A stretch of 64,000 bases of DNA from an uncultured Marinomonas sp. (GTDB lineage: Bacteria > Pseudomonadota > Gammaproteobacteria > Pseudomonadales > Marinomonadaceae): positions 1 to 64,000 of the forward strand of contig CANLRQ010000009.1 of the NCBI GenBank assembly GCA_947493575.1. Direction: 5' to 3'. A model generated the notes under the pieces. That model was given only the letters and a program-made list of their open reading frames with translations. It did not search any database and was not told the origin of the DNA. Shown piece after piece: positions 7,936 through 17,542 of this stretch. A program made the translations under genes and the position numbers. The first letter of the stretch is position 1, and every line of letters starts with the position of its first letter.

Positions 7936-9963
7936 ATGTTGAAATTTCAAAAATTAAATCAAAAGCTGATTGCGTTATTTTTGGCTCTCTCCCTAATTCC
8001 TCTCATTGTGTTTGCCGTTATCAATCTTAATATTGCGAATAATGCACTGAAGAATGGTGCATTTAACCAGCTTGAGTCCATTCGTGAAATCAAAAAGTTA
8101 GAGCTTTCTAATTATATTGAATCTCTAAAATCAAGCTTAATCGTTTTACAGAATGACCCTTATGTTGCCGAAAGCTTTGTCTCATTTAAAAGTGCCTTTG
8201 ATAAAATGGGCCTAGAGAGTGCGGATTGGATTAAAGCTGAAAGTAATTATGCAGAACGTTTTAAAGAAATTAATGATGTGAATGCTTGGTACGATCTCTT
8301 TTTTATTGATCTAGATGGCAATATTATTTTTACGGCTGCAAAAGAATCCGATTTAGGAGCGAGTATTCAATCGACATCCTTAAATCAAACAAGTATGGGA
8401 GATGTTTTTAGAAAAGCACAATCTACTTCAACAAAAGAAGTATCGATTAGTGACTTTAAGCCTTACCCACCATCCAATAATGAACCTGCCGCTTTTATGA
8501 TGACAAAGTTATTAGGTGAAAACGGTCAACACCTTGGTTATGTCGCTTTGCAATTTCCAATTGGGAAAGTAAATCACATTATGCAACAGCGTGATGGAAT
8601 GGGTGCGTCAGGAGAAACCTATCTAGTTGGTCAGGATAAGCTGATGCGTTCTGATTCTTATCTTGATCCGGAAGGTCACTCTGTAATTGCTTCTTTTGCT
8701 GGTGATGTTGCCAATAATGGGGTTGATACCGATGCAGTAACCGCAGCATTTCAAGATAAAACAGAGAATCGAATTATTATTGATTATAACGGCAACCCAG
8801 TATTGTCATCTTATACCACTCTCAACGTGGACGGCTTCAAATGGGCGTTAATTGCAGAAATTGATGAAAGTGAAGCGTTTGCTTCTGCGAATACATTAGA
8901 AAATGTTTCTTATGGTGTGATATTTGCGACTACTGCGTTAATTATAATCTTTGCTTTATGGATTGCGAGAAGCATCAGTGCGCCTATTATTCTTTCATCG
9001 CAAGCTGCACTGCGTGTTTCTGACGGTGATCTAACCAGTTCAATTGATGTGGACCAGCACAATGAACTTGGGACTTTACAACAGTCCATGCAGGATATGA
9101 TTGAGAAATTAAAAGCAATGATTGGACACATTGCGGATTCTGTCACCCAACAAACCCTCTCCGCAGAAAGGCTGTCTGTTATTACCGAGCAAACAAATCA
9201 AAATATGATGCGTCAACACAGTGCTACAGACCAAGTCGCAACCGCAATGACGGAAATGAGCTCTTCTATTGACGATGTGTCAAATAATACGAGTGCCGTA
9301 TCTAAAGCGTCGGACAAATCCAAAAAACTTGTGCAACAGTGCTCCGTAGTGGTTCAAGATACAGTTGAATGTGTTGATGAACTGTCTGGTAACTTAGAAA
9401 GTTCTAAAAAGTTAATAGGTGATGTACAAGAAGGGACGGAAAAAATAGTAAGCATTTTAGATGTGATTAAAAGTATTGCTGATCAAACGAATTTGTTAGC
9501 GCTCAATGCTGCAATTGAAGCGGCAAGAGCAGGAGAAAACGGTCGAGGCTTCTCTGTTGTCGCTGATGAAGTGAGAATGTTGGCTCAAAATACACAAAAT
9601 TCGACTGTTGAAATCGAAACTATGATTCAGTCTTTAGTTGTCAAGGTAAATGAGGCTACAGAATCAATGGATAAAGGTGTTGAGCAAACGGAAAATATTG
9701 TCGATCAAACCAATAAAGTGACGGACTCTTTAAATGGCGTTAATCATGCGGTTAATGAAATTGCAGATATGAATATTGAAATCGCCAATGCGACACAACA
9801 GCAATCAGAAGCCTCAAAAGACATTAGTAAACAAACTCTTGAAATTAGTGATATATCAGTTGAGACAGAGCAAAGTACGAAAGAAATTATGGAAACCAGT
9901 AAAGAATTAATGCTGTTAGCTAATCAGTTATCTGAACAGGTCAAACAATTTAAATGGGCATGA
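7936..9963 (+). CDS. Methyl-accepting chemotaxis protein
   Basis: The 675-residue transducer would sense a ligand outside the membrane and control CheA. A first membrane segment covers about residues 11-32, a roughly 290-residue periplasmic region resembles a Cache-type sensor ([15 protein letters not shown] near residue 117), and a second segment lies near 325-345. HAMP follows (about 346-400), then the signaling domain with the conserved tip [21 protein letters not shown] near 515-535. No C-terminal NWETF-like methylation-enzyme tether is present; the protein ends QVKQFKWA. Ligand unknown. It is a single-gene unit with its own terminator. Confidence 0.9.
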   Translation: MLKFQKLNQKLIALFLALSLIPLIVFAVINLNIANNALKNGAFNQLESIREIKKLELSNYIESLKSSLIVLQNDPYVAESFVSFKSAFDKMGLESADWIKAESNYAERFKEINDVNAWYDLFFIDLDGNIIFTAAKESDLGASIQSTSLNQTSMGDVFRKAQSTSTKEVSISDFKPYPPSNNEPAAFMMTKLLGENGQHLGYVALQFPIGKVNHIMQQRDGMGASGETYLVGQDKLMRSDSYLDPEGHSVIASFAGDVANNGVDTDAVTAAFQDKTENRIIIDYNGNPVLSSYTTLNVDGFKWALIAEIDESEAFASANTLENVSYGVIFATTALIIIFALWIARSISAPIILSSQAALRVSDGDLTSSIDVDQHNELGTLQQSMQDMIEKLKAMIGHIADSVTQQTLSAERLSVITEQTNQNMMRQHSATDQVATAMTEMSSSIDDVSNNTSAVSKASDKSKKLVQQCSVVVQDTVECVDELSGNLESSKKLIGDVQEGTEKIVSILDVIKSIADQTNLLALNAAIEAARAGENGRGFSVVADEVRMLAQNTQNSTVEIETMIQSLVVKVNEATESMDKGVEQTENIVDQTNKVTDSLNGVNHAVNEIADMNIEIANATQQQSEASKDISKQTLEISDISVETEQSTKEIMETSKELMLLANQLSEQVKQFKWA

Positions 9964-9991
9964 GTGCCGTATAAAATATTACAAACCTTAT

Positions 9992-10035
9992 AAAAAATGC
10001 CAAGTGAATAGCAGGTTTACTTGGCATTTTTTGTT
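9992..10035 (+). terminator. Intrinsic terminator of chemoreceptor gene
   Basis: AAAAAATGCCAAGT pairs with ACTTGGCATTTTTT around a 13-base loop, followed by a T-rich run. Confidence 0.85.
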
Positions 10036-10321
10036 TCTTTTTAGGTCGTGACGTGTTGAATGAGAATAACAGCTCTATTTTTGAGATACTGATAAAGAAT
10101 GCAGACTGGGTAGAATTATTCGCACTTTATTTAGGTAATAGGCTTACTTAGATGAGTTGCTATGCCATCTCAATAATGGTCTCTATTAAAAATAGATTGT
10201 ACTTTTATTTAAAAGGCTGATACTGGTAGTGTTACTGTAAGTCTGCTTTATGATAAAGAAGTCATTTACGGTTTACCTTTTCTTGATACCTCAACTCTCA
10301 CTCATAGGTGAAAAGGCCATT

Positions 10322-11389
10322 ATGAAATTATTCAATTGTCAGAAATGTGGTCAGATTTTGATGTTTGAAAATACCCTTTGTGAACAATGTCATTCCCCCT
10401 TAGGCTTTATTGCGAATCAAATGGTATTAAGTGCATTAATACCTAAAGGCGATTGTTTTCTGTCCATGTCTGATGAGTTTAAGTCACAAAAACATTGGCG
10501 CTATTGTGAGAATAAACAGCACAATGCTTGTAACTGGTTGGTTGATGATGACAGTGATGAGACCTTTTGCGAAGCCTGTGAATTAAATAGACATATTCCT
10601 AATTTAGGGAAAATTGAAGAGTTACAAGCATGGCAGAAATTAGAGTTTGCGAAACATCGATTAGTTTATTCTCTGTTAAAGTTAAATTTACCGTTAATTA
10701 GCAAACAAGATGAACCAGAAACAGGACTGTCTTTCGACTTTATTTCAGAAAATAATGTGGTGCCTGAAGGTGCTCAGTCAATGACAGGGCATGCTTTTGG
10801 TCAAGTGACGATTAATGCTGTTGAGGCAAATTCGTCAGATAGAGAACAAATTCGAGAAGACTTACAAGAATCGTATCGAACGTTAATTGGGCATTTTCGA
10901 CATGAAGTGGGGCATTATTATTGGGATCAACTGATACTGCCTAATCCGCTACTATTAACGGAATTTAGAACGCTTTTCGGCGATGAACGAGCAGACTACT
11001 CAGAAGCGTTGGAGAAACACTACGACGCCCCCGTTGAAAACTGGCAAGAAAACCATGTGAGTGTTTATGCCTCATCTCACCCTTGGGAAGATTGGGCAGA
11101 AACATGGGCGCATTACCTGCATATAGTCGATACGCTAGAAACGGCAATTCAATTAGGGTTCAGCCTTTATCCGACCATTGCGGGAATGCAGAGTCTTGCA
11201 CTTTCTTACAAAATGGACCCTTATCAACACGAGGATTTTGAAGAAGTGATTGCGCAATATCTACCTTTAGCCTTTGCCATTAATAATGTGAACCGTAGTA
11301 TGGGACAGCCTGATCTTTACCCTTTCATATTGGTTCCAGCAGTAAGGGAAAAGCTAAGCTTTATTCATAAAGTATTAAGTACTAAGTAG
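10322..11389 (+). CDS. Zinc-ribbon putative metallopeptidase (DUF2248/Peptidase_Mx type)
   Basis: The protein (355 residues from ATG 10322) begins with a zinc ribbon: CxxC at FNCQKCG and a second pair at LCEQCH, with further cysteine pairs near residues 56-85. The C-terminal domain has a gluzincin-like HEVGH motif (H194, E195, H198), and WEDWAETWAHYLH about 70 residues later supplies a likely third ligand. These are features of the putative zinc-binding metallopeptidase family; no substrate is established as far as I know. An ATG at 10250 would add 24 hydrophobic residues, but 10322 has GAAAAGG upstream and matches the family's MxLFxC start. Confidence 0.8.
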   Translation: MKLFNCQKCGQILMFENTLCEQCHSPLGFIANQMVLSALIPKGDCFLSMSDEFKSQKHWRYCENKQHNACNWLVDDDSDETFCEACELNRHIPNLGKIEELQAWQKLEFAKHRLVYSLLKLNLPLISKQDEPETGLSFDFISENNVVPEGAQSMTGHAFGQVTINAVEANSSDREQIREDLQESYRTLIGHFRHEVGHYYWDQLILPNPLLLTEFRTLFGDERADYSEALEKHYDAPVENWQENHVSVYASSHPWEDWAETWAHYLHIVDTLETAIQLGFSLYPTIAGMQSLALSYKMDPYQHEDFEEVIAQYLPLAFAINNVNRSMGQPDLYPFILVPAVREKLSFIHKVLSTK

Positions 11390-11403
11390 TAGGCCTAATT
11401 GAG

Positions 11404-11441
11404 AATGCCAATTAAGCACTGAGCTTACTTGGCATTTTTTT
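11404..11441. terminator. Bidirectional terminator between convergent genes
   Basis: AATGCCAA at 11404-11411 pairs with TTGGCATT at 11429-11436, followed by T7 on the plus strand. It separates the metallopeptidase gene from the convergent exporter gene. Confidence 0.75.
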
Positions 11442-11445
11442 GAAC

Positions 11446-12003
11446 TTAATTTACGAAAATAGAGAGTACACCAAGGCAAATAAAAACAATCGCGGCGATC
11501 ATGCGAGTCAAATTTAAAGGGATTTTAGACATAAGCTTCTGTCCTGCGTAAATAATAGGCACATTAGCAATCAGCATCCCTAGAGTCGTTCCTAAGATTA
11601 CTATTAGGGTTGATTGAAATTGAGCGCCTAATAAAACAGTCGCAATTTGTGTTTTATCACCAATTTCAGCGATAAAAAAGAGCAGAGCGGAAACAACAAA
11701 AGCACCATATTGATCAAACTGGCTATTGGTTTCTTCATCTTTGTCTGGAATCAGTAGCCAAAGCCCCACAAGCATAAAGCTTCCTCCTATAATCCATCCT
11801 CCCCAAAAACCTATGAAAAAATCAGAGAGCCAGACTCCGAACGCGGCAGAAACTGCATGGTTTGCTAATGTCGCAACGAGAATCCCGAGAATAATAGCGA
11901 GTTTATTACGGAATTTAGCGGCAAGTAATAACGAAAGAAGTTGGGTTTTATCGCCAATTTCGGCAATGGCAACGGTAATTGTTGAGGTGATTAAGGCTTC
12001 CAT
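11446..12003 (-). CDS. UPF0016/GDT1-family manganese exporter (MneA-like)
   Basis: The 185-residue membrane protein has two homologous halves, each with the family motif ExGDKTQ (AEIGDKTQLLS near residue 15 and AEIGDKTQIATV near residue 115), and about six hydrophobic helices. Proteins of this family export Mn2+ (MneA in Vibrio cholerae). I chose the ATG at 12001-12003 because upstream codons of the longer open frame lie inside a riboswitch; an alternative ATG at 12037-12039 would add 12 residues overlapping the aptamer. The riboswitch predicts induction by excess manganese. Confidence 0.88.
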   Translation of the reverse strand: MEALITSTITVAIAEIGDKTQLLSLLLAAKFRNKLAIILGILVATLANHAVSAAFGVWLSDFFIGFWGGWIIGGSFMLVGLWLLIPDKDEETNSQFDQYGAFVVSALLFFIAEIGDKTQIATVLLGAQFQSTLIVILGTTLGMLIANVPIIYAGQKLMSKIPLNLTRMIAAIVFICLGVLSIFVN

Positions 12004-12029
12004 AGAGGCTTTCCGGACGGGATTAACAA

Positions 12030-12225
12030 CCAAAGGCATATGACCACCTCCCGCCTGAAAATGGTTATTTGCCTTAGGTCTCGCCAGTAATTGCATCGCA
12101 ATCACAAACTTGCCACGAACTGTTGCTCGATTATGTTGACAAGCTTTCTTATTTTGTTGCAAAGGGTGCTGCTTGCAGAAATAAGTTGGCTACTCCCCTA
12201 AGAGTGGGGCAATCATAGTCAAGCC
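12030..12225 (-). ncRNA. yybP-ykoY manganese riboswitch
   Basis: On the minus strand the leader contains the hallmark TTAGGGGAGTAGCC (12186-12199) and, about 140 bases later, GCGGGAGGTGGTCATATGCC (12034-12053), the two conserved blocks of the yybP-ykoY aptamer, with a hairpin-forming segment between them. This class binds Mn2+ and turns on manganese exporters, which is exactly the gene downstream. The long open frame that crosses this region is therefore not coding. Exact ends are approximate. Confidence 0.85.
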
Positions 12226-12340
12226 TTCCTAGATATTCAAATACTTTTTCCTCTAATTGGATTGGTGGTTTTTGTTTTGCTCAGCCATAAGGTTTCTACT
12301 TTTTCTTCTATAGCGACGAATAAATACAAAGATTTTGGTT

Positions 12341-12413
12341 AAAAAAGCTTCACATATAAAAATTATGTCATTATACGGTAATAAATATATATTGTTTCCC
12401 GAATTACGGAATA
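12341..12413 (+). promoter_or_regulatory. Promoter/operator module, copy A (before epimerase-IclR chimera)
   Basis: AAAAAAGCTTCACAT (12341-12355), ten variable bases, then TGTCATTATACGG (12366-12378) could supply a TTCACA -35 and TATACG -10 at 17-base spacing. A near-palindrome TTTCCCGAATTACGGAATA follows at 12395-12413, with TTCC and GGAA ends as in IclR-family operators. The same blocks in the same spacing precede dlgD at 13618-13690. Confidence 0.7.
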
Positions 12414-12466
12414 TTGTCTTTATCAATGAATGTCATTCTTTATAAAAATAATCGTCGAGAATCATC

Positions 12467-13498
12467 ATGTATCAATTATTAAAAGAAAAAGTGTTAGAAG
12501 CGAATTTACAATTACCCCAATATGGGCTGGTTACTTTCACTTGGGGCAATGTGTCTGAAATTGATCGTGAAAAGGGTGTTATTGCAATTAAACCGTCAGG
12601 CGTGAGCTATAAAAATATGACGGCAGATGACATTGTAATCGTAGATTTAGAGGGGCAGAGAGTTGAAGGAAGTTTAAACCCTTCGAGCGATACAGCCACT
12701 CACATTGAGCTTTATAAAGCGTTTTCGGATATTGGTGGCATTGTTCATACTCATTCACGTAACGCGACGATTTGGGCACAAGCTGGTATGGACATTCCGG
12801 CACTCGGTACTACCCATGCTGATTATTTCTATGGTGACATTCCATGCACTCGTATGTTGACGGCAGAAGAAATTGCAACCGATTACGAAAAAAATACCGG
12901 TACAGTCATTATCGAAGAATTTAACAAACGTTCTATCAGTGCAGCCGCACTTCCTGGTGCAATTATCTCAGGCCAATGGCAATTGGCAATAGTAAAGCCG
13001 TATCTAACCCATTTACTGGGATCAATTGAAGAAACGGTGAACTTCTTAGCTTTTGATGGCGATAATATTATCTTCAAAGATAAGCTAGAGCCCAGCAATG
13101 CTTCTTTTCGTACTAGAACGTACGTGGGATTACACTCTCCTGCATATTGCTCTGCGGCTGGGAAGTGCTTTTTGGCTTTTGCGTCTGACCAAATTAGAGA
13201 GGCGTATTGGCAGAGAAATACTCACATTATGACGCGACTAACAGAAAATACGATTTTAGAAAAAGGGGCATTTTTTGATGCCTTAGATAAAGTAAAAGAA
13301 CGTGGCTTTGCTATTGATGATGAAGAGAATGAAGCAGGGATTTCCTGTGTAGCTATTCCTGTTTTTAATAAAGATAAAATGCCTATTTATGCGATAAGTG
13401 TGTCTTCATTATCGCCTAAGATGGCTCGGCTAGGTGTTTCTGAATTAGCAGTACGTCTCAGAGAAACCGCCGTAAAAATAGAAGATAAACTTTTTTAA
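12467..13498 (+). CDS. Chimera: AraD/UlaF-type epimerase N-terminus fused to IclR effector domain
   Basis: Residues 1 to about 168 follow L-ribulose-5-phosphate 4-epimerase closely ([45 protein letters not shown]), with metal ligands D75, H94 and H96. At ALPGAIISG the match stops just before the HSHGPF block that gives the last metal histidine, and the catalytic C-terminal tyrosine is also missing. Residues about 171-343 follow the ligand-binding domain of IclR regulators ([41 protein letters not shown]) without the winged helix. Enzyme activity and DNA binding both look lost. The frame is open for all 343 codons and has an intact promoter, so a protein is probably made. A deletion between sgbE/ulaF-like and yiaJ-like genes is the simplest origin. 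Confidence 0.85.
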   Translation: MYQLLKEKVLEANLQLPQYGLVTFTWGNVSEIDREKGVIAIKPSGVSYKNMTADDIVIVDLEGQRVEGSLNPSSDTATHIELYKAFSDIGGIVHTHSRNATIWAQAGMDIPALGTTHADYFYGDIPCTRMLTAEEIATDYEKNTGTVIIEEFNKRSISAAALPGAIISGQWQLAIVKPYLTHLLGSIEETVNFLAFDGDNIIFKDKLEPSNASFRTRTYVGLHSPAYCSAAGKCFLAFASDQIREAYWQRNTHIMTRLTENTILEKGAFFDALDKVKERGFAIDDEENEAGISCVAIPVFNKDKMPIYAISVSSLSPKMARLGVSELAVRLRETAVKIEDKLF

Positions 13499-13617
13499 GG
13501 AGAAACTCTTTGAGGTGAAAGAATGATTCATTTCGATAATAAATTCCGCTTAGGTCTCAAATTAAGAAACTTAATTCTTTCTTCGGGTGTTTTTTGAAAA
13601 AAAATGAAAAAGTGAAT

Positions 13618-13690
13618 AAAAAAGCTTCACATTCTCTCTGCGTGTCATTGTGCGGAAAAATAATAATCAATTATTCTGTAATTCGGGATT
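13618..13690 (+). promoter_or_regulatory. Promoter/operator module, copy B (before dlgD)
   Basis: AAAAAAGCTTCACAT (13618-13632), ten variable bases, TGTCATTGTGCGG (13643-13655) and the near-palindrome TATTCTGTAATTCGGGATT (13672-13690) repeat the layout of the copy at 12341. The operator starts 54 bases after the start of the first block in both copies. It overlaps the region just 5' of the dlgD ribosome binding site, consistent with repression. Confidence 0.7.
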
Positions 13691-13707
13691 AAGTGAGGGT
13701 TGCCAAA

Positions 13708-14724
13708 ATGCCTATAATTTCTTTAGATGAGTTACAAAGCACATATGAAACCATACTAGTTGGTAGAGGGATGTCATTAGATAAGGCATCTCGTTTAGCA
13801 GGTGGCTTTGTTGAAATGGCAAATGAAGGGGTGTACTCCCATGGGATTAATCGATTCCCAGTGTTTATCAGTCAAGTAGATAAAGGGCAGATTGAACTTA
13901 ATGCGATTCCTGAATGCGTTAATAGCATGGGCGCGTTAGAGCAATGGGATTGTCAATATGGTCCTGGTGTTCTTAATGGGTTGATTTGTGCGGATCGTGC
14001 AATGGAGATTGCACGAGAATATGGTATTGGTATGGTTGGAATGCGTAATTCAAACCATTGGATGCGTGGCGGTGCTTATGTGTTGAGAATGGCGCGTCAA
14101 GGCTTTGCTGGGATTGCTGCAACCAACTCCATTGCTGTTATGCCTGCATGGGGTGGAAAAGACCATAGGATTGGTACTAACCCTCTTATTATGGCCATTG
14201 CCGGTGACCCACCAGTTGTGGTTGATTGTTCTATGTCCCAGTACTCTTATGGTCAGTTACAAAACTATGTATTAGCAGGTAAGGAATTACCTGTCATAGG
14301 TGGCTATGATGATAGTGGTGAACTGACTAAGGACGCAAAAGTTCTATGGGAAAATAAACGCATTTTACCAATGGGATTTTGGAAAGGGTCATCTATGTCC
14401 ATTGTTTTGGATATGATGCTGACAGCGATTACCGGCGGCAACTCTGTGCCAGCAATTACAGAAGATCAAGACGGAGAGTTTGGTGTTTCTCAATTCTTAA
14501 TAGCAATCGACCTAAGTAAAACAATGGAGCAAAGTCAGTACGCAGCGGAAATGAAGCGTATTAGAGACTATGTAATGTCTTCCGAGCCTGCTGAAACAGG
14601 GCAGGTATCTATTGCAGGTTCTAAGATTCAAGCCTATATAGATAACCATAAAAACGCTGGTGGTATCGAAATACATGAGCAAATTTGGACACAGATAACT
14701 GAATTAATGGAAGGTGTATCTTAA
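13708..14724 (+). CDS. dlgD: 2,3-diketo-L-gulonate reductase
   Basis: The 338-residue protein belongs to the malate/L-lactate dehydrogenase (type 2) family and tracks E. coli YiaK/DlgD in length and motifs: GVYSHGINRFP near residue 45, IGMVGMRNSNHWMRGG near 105, TNSIAVMPAWGGK, RIGTNPL and RILPMGFWKGSSMSIVLDM. DlgD reduces 2,3-diketo-L-gulonate to 3-keto-L-gulonate with NAD(P)H in a branch that in E. coli feeds L-ribulose-5-phosphate epimerase. ATG 13708, with TGAGGG eight bases upstream, is preferred over GTG 13693. It starts the transporter operon. Kinase, decarboxylase and 3-epimerase genes of that pathway are absent here. Confidence 0.85.
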   Translation: MPIISLDELQSTYETILVGRGMSLDKASRLAGGFVEMANEGVYSHGINRFPVFISQVDKGQIELNAIPECVNSMGALEQWDCQYGPGVLNGLICADRAMEIAREYGIGMVGMRNSNHWMRGGAYVLRMARQGFAGIAATNSIAVMPAWGGKDHRIGTNPLIMAIAGDPPVVVDCSMSQYSYGQLQNYVLAGKELPVIGGYDDSGELTKDAKVLWENKRILPMGFWKGSSMSIVLDMMLTAITGGNSVPAITEDQDGEFGVSQFLIAIDLSKTMEQSQYAAEMKRIRDYVMSSEPAETGQVSIAGSKIQAYIDNHKNAGGIEIHEQIWTQITELMEGVS

Positions 14725-14833
14725 TTCAAATCGATCCCTAGTTACTGAATGAGACTTTTGTACGAAATATTAGTAAGCCTAGTAGTGAAAAAGTCTCTGC
14801 ATCGAATAAAAACAATATTAGTGGGGTTTGCTT

Positions 14834-16342
14834 ATGACAGTTAAAAGCAAGACAAAAACAGCGGAAACAGCATTATTACAATTTCGCAATATCACTAAAA
14901 AATTTGGAAATAGTATTGCAGTAAATGATGTTTCATTTGATGTGCATTCCCATTCGGTAGTCGCTCTACTTGGTGAAAATGGAGCTGGCAAGTCTACTTT
15001 AATTAAAACCCTAGCTGGTATTCATCAAGAGAATGAAGGTGAAATCCGTTATCAAGGCGAAATCCTTGATAAGAAATCGCGTCAACATGATGAGATTGCC
15101 TTTATTCACCAAGATCTTGGTCTAGTGGATTGGATGACTGTATCTGAAAATATGGCGCTTTCCATGGGGTATTGTAAAAAAATGGGCATGATTGATTGGA
15201 AAGCAACCAATGATCGTGCCGCTGCTGCATTAGCAACCGTTAATGCAGATATTGACCCTAGAACACGGGTATTTCGATTATCCCGTGCAGAACAGTCACT
15301 CATTGCGATTGCCAGAGCAGTATATTGCAATGCCAAAATTTTAATTTTAGATGAGCCTACAGCCAGCCTTCCTGCGGCAGATGTTGAACGTCTGTTTGTT
15401 GTTATTAGAGACTTACGTAAGAAAGGTGTGGGGATGATCTACGTTTCCCATCGGTTAGATGAAGTAATGGAAATATCCGATAGCATGGTTGTAATGCGTG
15501 ATGGTTTTCTTGTTGCTGAATGTGAAACCGAAGGTGTAGAAACCAAAGAATTGGTAGAGATGATTGTTGGCGATGAACAAAAAGAGTTTGAACCTTCGCA
15601 TATAGATCAAAATGCCGCAACGATACTGCAAGCAAAGAACTTTGAAGCAGGTAATGTTGGGCCAGTAAACTTCAATGTTAAGAAAGGCGAAATTTTAGGA
15701 CTAATAGGGTTGCGTGGTGGTGGTCAAGGAGAGGTTGGTCGAGCAATTTTTGGCGATTATCCTGTTTTTGGTGGCGAACTTCACCTTGAAGGTACAAAAA
15801 TAGAGCTTGGATCTCCTCAGGAAGCAATCGATGTTGGTATTGGTTATGTTGCCGGAGAGAGATCAGAAAATCTTGCCATGTCTATGTCTGTTCAAGACAA
15901 CCTATTTTTGAATCCATTGCTGGGTGATACCTCATTCTTTTCTATTAATGGTCATTCGAAAGAAACGGATGCATCAAAAGATTTGATAGAGCGTTTCGAT
16001 GTACGACCTAGTGATCCTGATCAAGCTGTAGAAAACTTAAGTGGTGGTAATCAGCAAAAAGTGATCATGGCTCGTTGGTTAAATTTGGATAAGAAAGTTC
16101 TAATTCTAGATGAGCCTACAGCCGGAGTGGATGTAGGTGCAAAATCGGAAATTTACGATTTACTAAAACAGGCAGTTCATAACGGATTAACCGTCATAGT
16201 AGTGTCAACAGACTTTGAAGAAGTCGAGAAGATTTGTCATCGCTGTTATGTATTTAGTAAAGGCAGGATTCATAAAGAACTGACCTCGGATGAAATTACT
16301 TTTGCAAATATGTTGAAAGTGGCTTCAGCGGATGGTGAATAA
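14834..16342 (+). CDS. Ribose-type sugar ABC transporter, ATP-binding protein
   Basis: The 502-residue protein has two tandem nucleotide-binding domains like RbsA/XylG. The first has Walker A GENGAGKST near residue 50, Walker B ILILDEPTASL, and an unusual signature LSRAEQSLIAIARA. The second has the degenerate Walker A (LRGGGQGEVGRAIFG) normal for this family, the signature LSGGNQQK and ILILDEPTAGVDVG. It would energise uptake together with the next two genes. ATG 14834 with GTGGGG upstream is preferred over TTG 14828. The substrate is probably a sugar or sugar acid related to the dlgD pathway. Confidence 0.9.
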   Translation: MTVKSKTKTAETALLQFRNITKKFGNSIAVNDVSFDVHSHSVVALLGENGAGKSTLIKTLAGIHQENEGEIRYQGEILDKKSRQHDEIAFIHQDLGLVDWMTVSENMALSMGYCKKMGMIDWKATNDRAAAALATVNADIDPRTRVFRLSRAEQSLIAIARAVYCNAKILILDEPTASLPAADVERLFVVIRDLRKKGVGMIYVSHRLDEVMEISDSMVVMRDGFLVAECETEGVETKELVEMIVGDEQKEFEPSHIDQNAATILQAKNFEAGNVGPVNFNVKKGEILGLIGLRGGGQGEVGRAIFGDYPVFGGELHLEGTKIELGSPQEAIDVGIGYVAGERSENLAMSMSVQDNLFLNPLLGDTSFFSINGHSKETDASKDLIERFDVRPSDPDQAVENLSGGNQQKVIMARWLNLDKKVLILDEPTAGVDVGAKSEIYDLLKQAVHNGLTVIVVSTDFEEVEKICHRCYVFSKGRIHKELTSDEITFANMLKVASADGE

Positions 16343-16406
16343 AAGTTGTCATTGATTTTTTATTAATGATGAGTTTTGAAAATGATAATCATAAAGAGAG
16401 TATACA

Positions 16407-17459
16407 ATGAGTACTTCAATTAAATCGACGGCTTTGGAGCCGGATTACAACGATAAAAACGAGGACGAAGGTGGCATCTTATCGCACATTGGTCGCTATT
16501 TACCTGTGTATGGTTTGCCTGTTCTTACGTTATTATTGATCGTATTTTTCTCTGTCTTGTTACCGGACACTTTCCCTACTTTACTTAACCTTAGATCTAT
16601 TTTGAGTGATAAATCCATTATCGCAATTTTAGCTCTGGCAGCAATGATTCCTATGCTCACAGGTAAAATTGATCTGACTGTTGGGTATGGCATTGTGCTT
16701 TGGCATATTTTGGCCATCAGCCTTCAAACTCAGTTTGGTATGAGTTGGCAAATGGCTGTTGTTGTTGTTCTTGTTTGCGGCATGGTGTTTGGATTGCTTA
16801 ATGGCCTTTTGGTTGAAATGGCGAAAATCGATTCATTCATCGCTACTTTAGGTACTGGTACGGTTATTTATTCTGTTGCACTTTGGTATACGGGTGGTCG
16901 TCAGGTCATTGGTTCCTTAGAAGCCGACTTCTACGCCATCTCTAACTCTTTTATTTTTGGTTTACCTGCTCCGGCTTTTTATGTTTTAGGTATATCCGTC
17001 ATTCTTTGGATTATCACCGAAAGATTGCCTTTGGGCCGTTGTTTATATGCCATTGGTGCAAACCCAAGAGCCGCTGATTTAAACGGAATCCCTTCTCGTA
17101 AGTATGTGATTGGTGCCTTTGTTACTTCTGGATTATTGACTGCTTTAGCTGGTGTTATTTTGGCGGCTAAATTACGTATTGGACAAGCGAATGTCGGTCT
17201 AGAGTTTTTACTTCCAGCATTAGTCGGCGCATTCCTTGGTTCTACTACGATTCGCCCGGGACGTGTCAATGTATTGGGAACAATTATCGGTGTTGCAATT
17301 CTTGCGGTAGGTATTTCTGGTATTCAACAACTGGGAGGGGCTTTCTATATTGAGCCTTTGTTTAATGGTGCAACTCTATTGATATCAATTGGTATTGCTG
17401 GTTATGCCCAACGTCGAGGAGGAAAAATAAAAAGGATGATTAAAAAAAGCGACGAGTAA
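16407..17459 (+). CDS. Ribose-type sugar ABC transporter, permease
   Basis: This 350-residue hydrophobic protein belongs to the RbsC/XylH/AraH permease family (BPD_transp_2). It has about nine to ten membrane segments after a charged 30-residue N-terminus and the family motifs GKIDLTVGYG near residue 88 and IGANPRAADLNGIPSRKYVIGAFV near residue 215, the latter being the loop that meets the ATPase. It lies 64 bases after the ATPase gene and 83 before the binding protein. A single permease gene implies a homodimeric channel. Confidence 0.9.
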   Translation: MSTSIKSTALEPDYNDKNEDEGGILSHIGRYLPVYGLPVLTLLLIVFFSVLLPDTFPTLLNLRSILSDKSIIAILALAAMIPMLTGKIDLTVGYGIVLWHILAISLQTQFGMSWQMAVVVVLVCGMVFGLLNGLLVEMAKIDSFIATLGTGTVIYSVALWYTGGRQVIGSLEADFYAISNSFIFGLPAPAFYVLGISVILWIITERLPLGRCLYAIGANPRAADLNGIPSRKYVIGAFVTSGLLTALAGVILAAKLRIGQANVGLEFLLPALVGAFLGSTTIRPGRVNVLGTIIGVAILAVGISGIQQLGGAFYIEPLFNGATLLISIGIAGYAQRRGGKIKRMIKKSDE

Positions 17460-17542
17460 AACGATGTTAAATGAATAAGCATGTTAGTAAGTCGAATTAA
17501 TCTATTTTTAAGTAATAAAAAAATAAACTAAATGAGGTTATG

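Noticed and set aside
12004..12162. N-terminal extension of the GDT1-family exporter
   Set aside because: The bases are the yybP-ykoY aptamer and the family begins at the downstream ATG.
12341..12378. CRP site in the AAGCTTCACAT block
   Set aside because: Only the TCACA half-site is good; the TGTGA half at the required spacing is absent in both modules.
16375..16395. Fur-box-like AATGATAATCAT between the ATPase and permease genes
   Set aside because: Only about half of the 19-bp Fur consensus is present, and it lies within an operon of a sugar transporter.
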